Shown here: in pieces, positions 20,775 to 30,510 of the stretch
Layout of the letters: every line of letters begins with the position of its first letter
Numbering within the stretch: the first letter of the stretch is position 1
Source: Acanthosepion esculentum
Lineage: Eukaryota; Mollusca; Cephalopoda; Sepiida; Sepiidae
Direction of reading: 5' to 3'
Length of the DNA: 64,000 bases
Assembly: GCA_964036315.1 (NCBI GenBank)
Contig: OZ038517.1
Span: 49,335,219 to 49,399,218 of the forward strand
Notes under the pieces: model-generated
Told to the model about the DNA's origin: nothing
Databases searched by the model: none
Seen by the model: only the letters and a program-made list of their open reading frames with translations
Translations under genes and position numbers: made by a program

Positions 20775-20950
20775 ATATTATACTCCAGTAGAAAATGAAT
20801 AGCAGGCATCATACTATAGTGAACTATACTATCTAGAATACTATACTATACTATAGTATCTACATACTACAGTAGAAAAGGAATAGCAGGCAAATTACTA
20901 TAGTATACTATACTATCTAGAATACTATACTATACTATAGTAGAACATGG
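20775..20950. repeat. Duplicated palindromic ACTATA unit
   Basis: Two copies of a unit of about 90 bp, each with GAATAGCAGGCA, ATACTATACTATCTAGAATA and CTATACTATACTATAGTA. The last block is self-complementary. Confidence 0.8.
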
Positions 20951-21144
20951 ACGGTTGATATCATACTATGGGAATCGAACCTGTATTCCTATACGGAAAC
21001 CATCATTTAATCTGACATAAAATGATGCTTCCAGGCAGCATATAGAAACCTTAAAGTTGACGACTTGGTAAGCACGGTAAGCTATTAAATCCTCAAATCA
21101 CCTAGCTAATTATAGAGTGCGTCTTAGCATACGTGAAATACTAA

Positions 21145-21210
21145 TTTATATATATATATATATATGTGTATGTATGTATGTATGTATGTATGTATGTATG
21201 TGTCTGTCTG
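21145..21210. repeat. (TA)n(TGTA)n(TGTC)n microsatellite
   Basis: TA run, nine or so GTAT tetramers, then TGTC tetramers. Confidence 0.95.
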
Positions 21211-21397
21211 TCTGACTGAATAAATTAAAAACATTATGTCTGCTTATTTTTATCATAATCCTTTCATATTCCCGAATATTTTTCTGTATCTTCAATTAAA
21301 TAACAATGAGAATCACTTTTATTTCACAAGTACTTTGCATCTCTTTCTGATAAAAATAAGCAGACATAATGTTTGTAATTTATTCAATCAGACATGC
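21211..21397. repeat. 42-bp inverted repeat
   Basis: Arms (about 21214-21256 and 21350-21392) carry AAACATTATGTCTGCTTATT and its complement AATAAGCAGACATAATGTTT, extended to 42 bp with about two mismatches; the loop is about 95 bp. MITE-like, but no target duplication recognised. Confidence 0.75.
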
Positions 21398-21426
21398 CTA
21401 AAAGAGAATTTGCTGCGTAATTGCAT

Positions 21427-21428
<2 letters not shown>

Positions 21429-21457
<29 letters not shown>

Positions 21458-21460
21458 TTT
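21429..21460. repeat. (CA)n microsatellite
   Basis: Pure CA dinucleotides. Confidence 0.95.
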
Positions 21461-21489
21461 ATAGATATAAAGAACGAGAACAGTCTACC

Positions 21490-21645
21490 CAAGTGAGCGA
21501 AATAAAGGGTTCAGTTCGACATTCTAACTACCTGAAGAAGGCCGGGTAGTACAACGGCCGGAACATTGTAATAAATATGGCGACAAAGATGAGAACAATA
21601 GTCCGAATAATGTATATAGTCTACATAATACCTCATCTCAGAAAT
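21490..21645 (+). mobile_element. Penelope-like element family C, 3' end with hammerhead-like core
   Basis: CTGAAGA (21532-21538), A, GGCCG (21540-21544), ten-base loop, CGGCC (21555-21559), G, GAAC (21561-21564): a perfect 5-bp helix II in the order of a hammerhead core. Downstream, AATAAATATGGCGACAAAGA and GAACAATAGTCCG match the tandem, inverted copies at 57424-57910. (CA)n(TA)n follows. Confidence 0.6.
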
Positions 21646-21663
21646 ATAGACATACACACACAA

Positions 21664-21744
<81 letters not shown>

Positions 21745-21745
21745 G
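21646..21745. repeat. (CA)n(TA)n(TG)n compound microsatellite
   Basis: CA, long TA, then TGTG, which together are self-complementary. Confidence 0.95.
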
Positions 21746-22479
21746 TGACTAAAAGAGGAACAAGGTATTGTACTCACCAAGGGTAGGTCGGGAGGGGGAA
21801 GTATGTGCTCTGGCGGCGTCGTCATCTAAAATAGTAATTTCTCCCAGGCCGAACCAGAGCCAAAAGATTGATGATTTTTATAGACGCTCTAGCCTCGTCG
21901 TATGAACGAGACCTAGAATCACGTTGAACGAGACCTTGAAAGTTTAAAAGGTGCTACTTTCAGTCGCAAATTTAGGTTTTTTTCTCTACATATTCTTCGT
22001 AGAGCTCACTTGTTGCGCAGAGGAGAGTACCGAGTGTTACTAGTCATTTGACTTTTGTTACCGTTACGAGGAAGACTTCGTTTGTAAGCAACGTCAGACT
22101 TTTCGTTGCAAGCCTTGAAATCGTCTTTCCTTTCACTCCTCCCTTACTCGTCGGTGAGATAATCCCGAAAATATATATACTTTAGGCATGTAGATAGATA
22201 TACATGTACAATGTACTTAGAATGATATAATTTGGAAGTATATCTGTACTTCCAAAGGCACGTAGATTGATGTACAATCTGAAGCTAAAACTGAAGTTAT
22301 TGACATTGAGTAAGATACGAGCAACAACATCGGAAAACATCAGTGCTTGGTTTTGATTAGGTTCATCGTCATGCTTCTTCCAATTTTCACTGAGGTTCGT
22401 CCTTAATTTGATGCTGCAGAAGAAACCCCATCACAAAATGTCAGAAATAAACATATTTAACTCCATTTTGTTTAAATTG
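21746..22479. other. Unassigned sequence
   Basis: Contains two GAACGAGACCT motifs (about 21904 and 21936) and an ATGTACTTAGAATG/TCTGTACTTCCAAAG pair but no family I recognise. No coding signal. Confidence 0.3.
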
Positions 22480-22760
22480 TGTGTGTGTTTTTTTTTCTTC
22501 TCCCAATTTCTCCCACAATTCCGTCAAATAAACAGACGATTTGTTAATTAGCGAGACAAAATTGTGGGCTGGACAGAAACTGTTTTTGTTTCTTCTTTCT
22601 TTTCATTATTTTTTTTTTTGTCTTTTTAATTTTATGGTCGTTTTATTTGATATGTCGAGAAGTTATTTTTACTTTTTTTTTTTTTTTTAACTTTCTATTT
22701 TTATTTCATGTGTATTCTTTCCGTTGTTGTTGTTTTGTTGTTTTTTAATTTCATTTTAAC
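22480..22760. repeat. T-rich low-complexity sequence
   Basis: Runs of 8-17 T separated by short mixed stretches. Confidence 0.8.
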
Positions 22761-22910
22761 GTGAAACAAGAACACAAATCAAAAGATTTTGTTTTTGTTT
22801 TTGGAGCTCTTCGAATTTCAATAAACATCTAATGAAAGTAAACAAAATATATCGGAGGAAGAAAGAAAAAACAGAAAACGAAGGCAAACGAATTTAACTC
22901 AAATCACATA

Positions 22911-23590
22911 CGATGCGTGATCAAAAAGTATCAGGACTGGAGATAAAAAGAAAATGGATCTATTCTGTAAATCCCCACCACCACCACCACCACAAAAAAA
23001 ATAACGTATTAATTCACTCGGATTGAAAAATTACCAAAAAATCAGAAAGTTCTTCATAATTCCTAAGTATGGATGATATTCGAGGTACTTACAAGAAATT
23101 TTTTACAGTTTAAAAAAAATCTGTTTTTGGCTTGTTTATCAGAGTGAACGCGAACGTAGACCCCCACACTTACGAATAGCGCACAGGAGTCGCCCATATT
23201 TGAGGCGATCGAAAAGGTCAACCCTGTCGGAGTGCAAAGGGAAGGACTTGCACTCGGAGAATTTTGTGTGAATTTTAGTAAGTAAAAATTCTTTTTAGTT
23301 TGGGGTAAATTAACAGAATAGAAAACTACAAGACATATTTAATCTCTTCGAAGTAGTCACCATCTGAAGCCACACACTTTATCCAGCGCCATTTCTACTG
23401 ATGGAACAATTCCTGGAACTCCTATTTTGGGGATAGCGAGCAGTTTCCTTGTCGCATTGTCTTGGATTTGGTCGACGCCTTGAAATCTTGTTCCTTTCAG
23501 GTATTATTTGATTTTTGGAAAGAGGTAAAGACAGCAAGGGGAGAGATCTGGAGAATATGGTGTTGTCGGGCCTGGAAAATGTTGTACCGG
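22911..23590 (-). mobile_element. Mariner-type transposon remnant, interrupted
   Basis: The minus strand at 23590-23310 encodes YSPDLSPCCLYLFPKIK, a stop, YLKGTRFQGVDQIQDNA, KLLAIPK and MALDKVCGFRW. This is the C-terminal third of a mariner transposase. The third catalytic Asp expected after SPDLxPC is Cys, so it is dead. A terminus-like segment (GCGTGATCAAAAAGTATCAG) at 22915-22934 is separated from the coding part by about 330 bp (22977-23305) of other sequence that starts with CCA triplets. The copy at 12565-12854 is related. Confidence 0.75.
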
Positions 23591-24046
23591 ACTGTTATGC
23601 TATACCAGTAACTCCTATATGGCAGTGAATGCTGGACAATCTCCCCACAGATGAAGAAGTGACTTGAAGCAACAGAAACAAAGAAAAGAGTACTGAACTG
23701 TTACGTAATATAAGTCTTCACTCTTCCTATATGGCCGTGAATACTGGACAATCTTCCTGCAGATGAAGAAGAGACTTGAAGCAACTGAAACAAAGAAATG
23801 AGTACTGAACTGTTATGTAATATCAGTCCTCCTATATGGCAGTGAATGCTGGACAATCTCCTCACAGCTGAAGAAGAGACTTTAGGTTGCAGAAACGTGG
23901 TTCTACAGAAGCATGCTGAGGATACCATGGACTGAACATGTGAGCAACAACGAAGTTTTAGAGATAATGGAAACAAGAAGGGCACTTACACTTAACATCA
24001 GGAAGAGACAGTTGATATTTCTATAGCACATAATGAGGAAAGTGGG
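23591..24046 (+). mobile_element. RTE-like LINE, C-terminal coding (part 1) with internal duplications
   Basis: Reads LLYGSECWTISPQLKKRL, ETWFYRSMLRIPWTEHVSN, NEVLEIMETRRALTLNIRKR and HIMRK. This block follows the reverse transcriptase domain in RTE-type and related endonuclease/reverse transcriptase LINEs. The YGSECWTISP segment occurs three times (about 23618, 23730 and 23838; 105-110 bp apart), a local tandem duplication. The frame is broken at IMRK by a solo LTR and continues at 24521. Confidence 0.75.
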
Positions 24047-24520
24047 TGTCGGAGTTAGCTCCTCCTCAGTTCTTTAATCCTTCAACAGAGGTCTCTCTCC
24101 CTTGGCTATAAATACTGGCTGACCCTTCTCTCTCTCTCTCTCTCTCTCTCTTTTCGACTTAGGTCTTGGGCCGCTACCTCGCGCGGAAGTGAGGTAAAAT
24201 CTCTCACTTTTTCACTTAGGCCAATATGTGACCTCTCACAGATAGAGCGTTTCCCAAATTCTGGGAACGCGCTAAGAACAATACACGTACGTACGAACAC
24301 TTACAACACACACATAATTTCTCCAAACAAACACTATGTAACTTTTCATGTCTTTGTGTATTAATATATATTTGTTTACGCATATATATCGGTCTTGTTT
24401 GTTTTCTTTGTCTTCTTTGGACTTAATTAAAGTCCGACATTCGCATGTAGCTGGACCCGCCAGCAGGAAAGTTTAACCTTCTCATATCTCTTCACATCTT
24501 CACCCCCACGGTCCGCTACA
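24047..24520. mobile_element. Solo LTR inserted in the RTE-like LINE
   Basis: 474 bp with TG...CA ends (TGTCGGAGTTAGCTCC to GTCCGCTACA). It is flanked by TGGG (24043-24046) and AGGG (24521-24524), a 4-bp target duplication with one change. LINE coding stops before it (IMRK) and resumes directly after it (GLENLILT), and removing the LTR plus one duplication copy keeps frame. A TATA box, TATAAATA, is at 24108-24115, with a (CT)n tract at 24129-24151. A 4-bp duplication fits a Gypsy-type LTR retrotransposon. No internal region; recombination between two LTRs is the usual origin. Confidence 0.8.
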
Positions 24521-24750
24521 AGGGTTTGGAAAATTTGATACTCACATGACAGATTGAAAGCAAAAGGCACGACGCATAATCTACCTGGCAAGCTTGAGTG
24601 GCTGGATTGCAGAACAGGGTTTGCGAGTGATGGTGATAAAACAAAATTTACTCAGAGGAGGACAGGACGTTTGGAGAGCGATGATCGCTAACGTCCCGAG
24701 GGGCATGGTACATAGAACAACAACCTGGGGAACTAATAGGCCACGGAAAA
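24521..24750 (+). mobile_element. RTE-like LINE, C-terminal coding (part 2)
   Basis: After GLENLILT the reading continues through YLASLSGWIAEQGLRV and DVWRAMIANVPRGMVH, the carboxy-terminal end of this LINE type, with frameshifts. Its short 3' end reads GGTACATAGAACAACAAC. Confidence 0.75.
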
Positions 24751-24767
24751 GGTTTGCTTGGGGGGGG

Positions 24768-24769
<2 letters not shown>

Positions 24770-24793
<24 letters not shown>
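24770..24793. repeat. (GA)n microsatellite
   Basis: G run followed by GA dinucleotides, just before the 31-bp-repeat element. Confidence 0.95.
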
Positions 24794-24795
<2 letters not shown>

Positions 24796-24798
<3 letters not shown>

Positions 24799-25379
24799 TT
24801 TGTTGGTTGGTTGGTTGTTTGGGTTTTTATGGCATATCAACCACTATCGGTTATTTAATGCCAGATCCAGTATTTACTAAATATATCAAAAGCGTATAGC
24901 TGGCAACATCATTGTTTTAAAAAACGTATCGCTGGCAACATCATTGTTTCAAAAACGTATAGTTTGGTTGTTTGGGGTTTTATGGCATATCAACCACTAT
25001 CGGTTATTTAATGCCAGATCCAGTATTTACTAAATATATCAAAAACGTATAGCTGGCAACATCATTGTTTCAAAAACGTATAGCTGGCAACATCATTGTT
25101 TCAAAAACGTATAGCTGGCAACATCATTGTTTCAAAAACGTGTAGTTGGCAACATCATTGTTTCAAAAAAGTGTAGTTGGCAACATCATTGTTTCAATGT
25201 GCTGGAAAAGACCTGGAAGTTCACTATTTTCCCATAGCTGGGACCCCCCAACAGGTGCTACCACCCCGACCCTGGGAACACCAGCAATTAAGAGGTGGTT
25301 CCACGCTTCCTCAAAACCTCCTGATCAGATGCCTTGCTGTTGGATGCAGTTTAACGTCGTACCCAGGACGTGCTTTGTT
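24796..25379 (+). mobile_element. 31-bp-repeat element, copy 1, with perfect 9-bp target duplication
   Basis: TGCTTTGTT at 24796-24804 and 25371-25379 flanks an element of 566 bp (24805-25370). Order: GGTTGGTTGGTTGTTTGGG; module TTTTATGGCATATCAACC..GGTTATTTAATGCC; two 31-bp repeats (AACGTATAGCTGGCAACATC plus ATTGTTTCA); the first module again (24964-25036); about five 31-bp repeats (25039-25197); then a 3' domain with TAGCTGGGACCC, CCTGGGAACACCAGC, AAGAGGTGGTTCCACG and a TTAACGTCGTACCCAGGACG end. No coding and no obvious terminal inverted repeats. The 9-bp duplication fits Mutator-like transposition. Copy 2 is at 45817-46385. Confidence 0.8.
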
Positions 25380-25875
25380 AGGACAGCCAGTAGAGCAATA
25401 TGATTTTTTTTACAAAGAGACATATGTCTGCATAGGGATATAATCAAAGAAATATGAACCTATTAATCGACAAATGCCGTACGTAAGTTCTAGTTATTCA
25501 GGTAGATATGATGAAAGATAAGTTAGTTAATATGACTGTGTAATAAGTAAATAAATACGTAAAGAAAAAAAAATATTCATTGACTGAATGTCAAGTGAGA
25601 TTGGACAAATGATTTCGCAATTTGCTCAAGGAACAGTGGCTTCCTTATTCAACACTGAAGGAGTGTTTCTTATCGTTCAAAACGGTAAACTCTTTGATGC
25701 ATTCCTGGAATAAGAAGTGGAAGCCTCCAAGAAAAGATTATTCATTTCGTTCATTTCATTTTGTTGATTTATTTATTTGTTGGCTTTTTAAAAATTCTCA
25801 AAGATGGAGGAGGAGAAATTCAAAGAACTGGCTTGGTTTCTCGTGGTTGGATGTTTTAGCATTTCATTGTCAAAT
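25380..25875. other. Unassigned sequence
   Basis: AT-rich, with a 109-codon frame (25622-25951) that runs into the following (AT)n; no domain recognised. Confidence 0.3.

Positions 25876-25950
<75 letters not shown>
25876..25950. repeat. (AT)n microsatellite
   Basis: AT run with one CAT interruption, followed by GATT tetramers (25951-25968). Confidence 0.95.
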
Positions 25951-26075
25951 GATTGATTGATTGATTGATAGAATTTATTGCTAAATATGGTTTATATCTT
26001 TGAGTTTTGGGTGAAGAAAGGTAGAAAAATAAAAAAACTTTATATTATTTATTTTTATAATTTATTCTCTCTCTC

Positions 26076-26079
<4 letters not shown>

Positions 26080-26110
<31 letters not shown>

Positions 26111-26211
26111 CATACATATATATATATTTGCTCTACTCTGTATTGAGCACACTTTTAAGAATAGTATTTGTTGATTATTGGAATTTACTCCGTATACACC
26201 AATCCTATACT

Positions 26212-26259
<48 letters not shown>

Positions 26260-26389
26260 CTGGATAAAATAAATGAAACAAAATTGGGTGTTTTTTTTAT
26301 GAAAGTATTTATTTCTGTGTTTTTGTATATATTTATTTTATCCAGATATTATATACATATCAAGAAAGTATACGTGGCCTCTCATTATG

Positions 26390-26447
<58 letters not shown>
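26080..26447. mobile_element. Palindromic fragment related to PLE family B, between AT arrays
   Basis: ATAATATCTGGATAAAATAA (26251-26270) is inverted at 26329-26348 (TTATTTTATCCAGATATTAT). The loop has TTGGGTGTTTTTTTTATGAA and AGTATTTATT, close to the sequence at 33040-33070 and 61030-61065 of the PLE family B copies. AT arrays lie at 26080-26127, 26219-26254 and 26391-26447. Confidence 0.5.
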
Positions 26448-26451
<4 letters not shown>

Positions 26452-26799
26452 TACTTGAATCATTCATACAAAAAACAGATATTGAAGTTAATGATATAAA
26501 TAGCGAGAATACATCTTCGCAAACAAATTTAATAAATGACATAAAAAACCTGTAGATGAATGTTATGATCCCTGTTTATAAATTCCAGTCCCATAAGGTT
26601 TTTTTTTTATTTTTTTTACAAGCTTTCATCTGTGCATTTGTTTTTTACATCCAGGTAATAACAGGACAACGAAAGAATAGATGTAATCCGAAAGATGTTT
26701 TTAGAAACGTGTTATATTTTTTTTTTGTCTGAATGATTCATGTAATGTAAATTGAACTGTCATCCAACAGTTGAGGTTTAATATTGAAATTAAACTTGA
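26448..26799. other. Unassigned sequence
   Basis: T-rich stretches and no recognised repeat copy. Confidence 0.3.
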
Positions 26800-26870
26800 A
26801 TACGGATGACCAGTTTCGAAACATAGTAATTTCTGTGTCGCGATGGAGTCATATTTAAAAAAAATAATAA
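26800..26870 (+). mobile_element. Repeat family F end fragment
   Basis: TTTCGAAACATAGTAATTTC, TGTGTCGCGATGGAGTCATA and TTTAAA match family F at 18405-18440. Confidence 0.55.
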
Positions 26871-26977
26871 TTAAAATTTAACCTCTACTTCTGTATCGAG
26901 CACTGTTTTTTAAAACTAAAAACAAAAGTACTAAAGAACTTAGGATCCTCAATCTATCAGTTCTTTCCTATTAAATC

Positions 26978-26985
26978 AACACACA

Positions 26986-27040
<55 letters not shown>
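26978..27040. repeat. (CA)n microsatellite
   Basis: About 28 CA dinucleotides with one AAC interruption. Confidence 0.95.
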
Positions 27041-27480
27041 GTTGTGGTAGGATCCACCTAATCTGCATAGGTGACTACCGACTATATAAATAATGGTTGG
27101 TACCGGAAGACAGGGGAGGGAATCGAGATCTCGGTCTCTACGCGGCCCCAAGGCTAAGATCAAAGTGTAGTATCTGTTCGCAGATTACTCACTGATCGCC
27201 TATGGGGCCGCGATTCCTTCTCCGATACAGGCCGGCGGCAGGGATTCGTCCCTGCGCTGGTGGTGTCGTGGCTGCGTCTGACTAGCTATGACCAGCTTGG
27301 ACAAGCTATGACCAGCTAAGACCAGCCAAAGACCAGCTATGACTAGCTAAAGCCAAAGCACTGCGACCCGGGTGAAAACTCGGGTCCATTCCCCCTCCCT
27401 TCCCACGTTAAACTCCGACCTTGTGTCACAACCTGGCCCTGTGGGAGGTCAAGTAAATCCAGGGAATCACGAGATCCAAC
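27041..27480. mobile_element. SINE-like composite with CCAGCTATGA repeats
   Basis: The minus strand at 27110-27160 has TTAGCCTTGGGGCCGCG and GATCTCGATTCCCTCC, an A-box/B-box-like pair. Positions 27280-27355 contain five loose repeats of GACCAGCTATGA. The 3' part (TTAAACTCCGACCTTGTGTC, then CCTGGCCCTGTGGGAGGTCA) parallels the SINE E tail at 28700-28760. GC content is visibly higher than in the surroundings. Confidence 0.5.
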
Positions 27481-27884
27481 TAGAGACTCTGCCCGACTGC
27501 GACTTAGTCAACACATTCTCCAGGAACGTCTTCTCAGAAATATACAGAAATACTATATGTAAATATTGTGTACACTTTCTTGTTATAATACATTCTTGTT
27601 CTAAGTACATTTTGTGTTGCATTGTTATTCCATGCATTAGTCGAGATTCAACAATGAGTCAAGACTCAACAATATCCCTACCTTCTCTAATTTCGACCAT
27701 ATCTGTCACCCTCCTCTTTCTATCACCTTACATCAACTTAAACTCTCCATGTTTTTGTTCACCACCACTGCAGTAGCCAGGTATTGAACTCACAACTCTT
27801 TGGGCCAAGTCACTGGATCCAACCAACGCTTTTATCCACTGGAATCCCTTGAACAAATAATGAAGAAAGAAGACTTGGAAAACT
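27481..27884. other. Unassigned sequence
   Basis: The frame 27372-27776 (134 codons) overlaps the SINE-like 5' part and has no domain; probably accidental. No repeat copy recognised. Confidence 0.3.
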
Positions 27885-28440
27885 TAACCCTCTGAAGGCA
27901 ACATTTATTTACTTGTTTTCTACAGCTTGTCAACCTTTATTAAAAATCAGAAAATATTTGTAGATTGCGAATTTTTTTTTTATTTGGTGATAATAATGAT
28001 TTAGTGATACAAATCTTACTAATTAACCCATGGATGGGGGAGAAAGAGGTGGATTCAAACTGAAACAGAATTTGATAAACAAACAAGAAATTATCGTGGG
28101 TATAAAGTGGGGGGATCAATTCTATATTACAATCTATATATAAACTGATCTCTCACATTGTGGCCACTGTAGTTTCTATAGATTTATATTAAAATTCCAG
28201 TGATTGTAAATCAATCTAAAAGACATGCCTGTGTCACTGAACAGTATTTGATAGATCGATTTGTTTTCTACAGCTTATCAACCCTCTGCAGGTTATTTAA
28301 AGCCCTTGGTTAACAAGTAACAGAAATACGTAACCTGTGAAATTGCCCAGCATAGACTCCAATGGCAAATTAATTTTTCAGACTGATTTGATTTCTATCG
28401 CTTATCAAAGTTATTTAAAGTCAAAAAAATATTTTCAAAT
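27885..28440. mobile_element. Fragments of the CTTATCAACC/GGTTATTTAAAGCC repeat family
   Basis: Related blocks at about 27890-27965, 28255-28310 and 28385-28425 share TTTTCTACAGCTTATCAACC and GGTTATTTAAAG. The start resembles the ATATCAACC..GGTTATTTAATGCC module of the 31-bp-repeat element, suggesting a related element family. Confidence 0.5.
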
Positions 28441-28534
28441 TGCTGGGAGAAGAAGGTGTGGATTCATGCCGTTTCCGAGCGTATTTACGCATGTGAATAT
28501 AACGAACCCAACTGGAACTCGTCTCTCTCTTTAA
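28441..28534 (-). mobile_element. 5S/tRNA composite SINE, 3' half (split by SINE E)
   Basis: The minus strand has CCAGTTGGGTTCGTTATATT, CACATGCGTAAATACGC and CATGAATCCACACCTTCTTC, i.e. the common SINE body. The 5' half of the same element continues at 28797-28935. Confidence 0.7.
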
Positions 28535-28810
28535 GTGCTGGACGGTCGAACTCTCTGCCTCTGAGCAGAGAGGAACCCGGACGAGGCTCCGCCGAAGGGC
28601 AGTCTCTCGTTCGGAGAGGTTGACCAACCCGATCCCGTTTATACAGTTTCTACGGGCATTTTTTGGACGAGCCTACGGGCTCGGGAATACCCCACTTTAA
28701 ACCCGACCTTGTGCCACATCTATCCTTCGTGGAGGGGGGGCAGTAAATACAGTAATGCGCAGCGATCCCTCGTGGGGGCGGCGGACAGTAAATACTGTCT
28801 CTCTCTTTAA
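28521..28810 (+). mobile_element. SINE E inserted in the 5S/tRNA SINE, perfect 14-bp target duplication
   Basis: GTCTCTCTCTTTAA at 28521-28534 and 28797-28810 flanks 28535-28796. Inside: GGTCGAACTCTCTGCC, GCAGAGAGGAACCC, GCTCCGCCGAAGGGCAG, CTACGGGCTCGGGAATACC and CCTTGTGCCACATCTATCC, then a GGGGGCAGTAAATACAG segment that occurs twice. The insertion interrupts the tRNA-like part of the host SINE, so SINE E was mobile after the composite SINE. Confidence 0.85.
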
Positions 28811-28935
28811 CAATTCCGAGCCATTATCCATTACACCACCCACACATACAAGATTACAACACCTGTGGTTATCCCTCTAAGTACTGACCAGGCTCTACGT
28901 TGCTTAACTTTAGGGCAAGAGAAAAACAGTGCGTT
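28797..28935 (-). mobile_element. 5S/tRNA composite SINE, 5' half
   Basis: The minus strand reads CTAAAGTTAAGCAACGTAG, GCCTGGTCAGTACTTAGAGG (5S 3' promoter region), then GTGGGTGGTGTAATGGATAA and GGCTCGGAATTG (tRNA-like). Same order as 777-962. The 5S head is truncated at its 5' end. Confidence 0.75.
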
Positions 28936-28944
28936 GCTTACCTG

Positions 28945-29325
28945 ACGAGCTCGTGCAAATGGATGGCTAGACGATTGGCGGAGTCTTTGCCAAAGTAATC
29001 TACTAAGAGAAACACAAGAGAGAAAGTTGATCGCCTGTGTCCAGAAGAGTCGCGGTACATAGAAGAATTGTCTCCAGATATATTAGAATTAGCCAAGCGG
29101 GGAGGGGCTCAAATTCACATATATTTTAACAATTTTTGAGGAATAAAATAAGTCTTAAATGTCTTCAAATGGGTTATTTCTTTAATTTGTAGCATCAGTG
29201 TGTGCTAAAGCAAGTGGGTGATAAGGGAAGGAACTTATTGAGAGCTGCAAGGGATAGAGGGAGGTGGTGGAGAGCCATGACCGCCTACGTCCTGAAAGGA
29301 CACGGCACATAAAAAGAAAGAAAAT
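28945..29325 (+). mobile_element. RTE-like LINE C-terminal fragments
   Basis: Two stretches (28960-29075 and 29225-29325) resemble the LINE C-terminus. The second reads WWRAMTAYVLKGHGT followed by an A/G-rich end, the first ends AGAGTCGCGGTACATAGAAG. Both are broken. Confidence 0.55.
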
Positions 29326-29901
29326 AAAGTGTGTTATTCAACACTGAAGTTTTCAGGAGTGCCAATACCTTCCCTATTAAAAAGAAAAATTTAAAAAAAT
29401 CCGCATTTGCACTTGGTCGGTATATACTGAGAATGAACGGGCTTTTCAAATATCCTACGGTTCCGTGAACAGGCCTCTGGTCGACGCAACGGTTGGGTAC
29501 CACAAAGAGATATAGAAATACGTCTAAAAATGAACCTGTGTCACTTGCAGAATCGACTGCTACAAAAACGGAAGAGAGACTTCTGTCAGGCCGCCTTAGT
29601 GCCACAAGATCTTCCAGTTAACTGCTCTTAAAGAATCTAACCGCAGACTTAGAGATGACTCAGTGCCATAAAATTGCTATTTTCTCCAGTTACCAGCCCT
29701 TCTCCTGCCTCTAACTGCAGGAAAATGTATCTGTCATACGCTGGTCTAGCGAACCACTGGTGGTCCCGTCACAGACGCAGAGTTGCTTCCAGAATTTTCA
29801 TTCAACAGTCAAAACCATGATTTTATTAGGCAGGACATATTTAAGAACTTTATCATTTTATATCAACTTTATTTAGATTATTCAAACAATTATTCACATC
29901 T
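29326..29901. other. Unassigned sequence
   Basis: The minus frame 29285-29605 (106 codons) overlaps the preceding LINE end and has no domain I recognise. No other copy seen. Confidence 0.3.
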
Positions 29902-30322
29902 TTTTTTTAATCATTTCACCCCAAGCAAGGCAATAAAGCCACTATGATAACAGGGATTACTGAGCGTGAAAAAATATGAATAAAAGAAAATCATTAGAAC
30001 ACGAGAACAATACAAGAATAGAAATCAAGAAAACAGTAGATAACGATTGACATTGCATTTCAATTTTTGAAGATCATAGCTGATATAGAAGCCGGAAGAG
30101 AGTTCTCCGGAGAAGTGCAACAGAAGAAGCCGTTAGCAAAGAACTTGCGGTTACATCTAGCCATTTGAACTGTAAAACGATTAGACCTAACTTCCAAACT
30201 AGTACTGCGCTTAATTTTATAAAGCCGAGGCATGAAAGTCGAAAGTACATCGGAACAATTACCATGAAAGTATTTATAGAAAAGGCACGGGGAAGCTATA
30301 TTACGGCGGTGGGAAAAGTCCT
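29902..30322 (-). mobile_element. Jockey/CR1-type LINE 3' end
   Basis: The tail TTGCTTGGGGTGAAATGATT plus A run is at the 29902-29935 side. Coding on the minus strand reads SHRRNIASPCLFYKYFHGNC, RFTVQMARCNRKFFANGFF and LPASISAMIFKN. It breaks at 30322 against a fragment of the 31-bp-repeat element. Confidence 0.85.
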
Positions 30323-30435
30323 GGGTATGACGATAAACTATATCCAGCAGCGAGGCCTCTGATCGGGAGATTGGATCTTTTGAGGAGCGTGGAACCACAT
30401 TGCTCTTGTTTCCAAGTCCACCCTGACTCTTTACT
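30323..30435 (-). mobile_element. 31-bp-repeat element, 3' domain fragment
   Basis: Reverse complement of the element's 3' domain: GTCCTGGGTATGACGATAAA, CCAGCAGCGAGGCCTCTGAT, GAGGAGCGTGGAACCAC. It lies between two LINE tails of opposite orientation. Confidence 0.7.
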
Positions 30436-30510
30436 CTTACTTTCACTCTCCGTAACCCGTTGTGTGCTAATAGCACTCCTGCCTTGCTTGGGATGAAATG
30501 CTTAAAAAAA
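30436..30510 (+). mobile_element. LINE 3' tail
   Basis: TCCGTAACCCGTTGTGTGCT, GCCTTGCTTGGGATGAAATG and an A run. Confidence 0.7.

Noticed and set aside
22972..22993. (CCA)n tract as a coding poly-Pro or His stretch
   Set aside because: Short triplet run between two mariner pieces, no open frame of interest.
27372..27776. 134-codon frame as a possible host exon
   Set aside because: Its 5' part overlaps a SINE-like tail, there is no recognisable domain, and the flanks show no convincing splice context.
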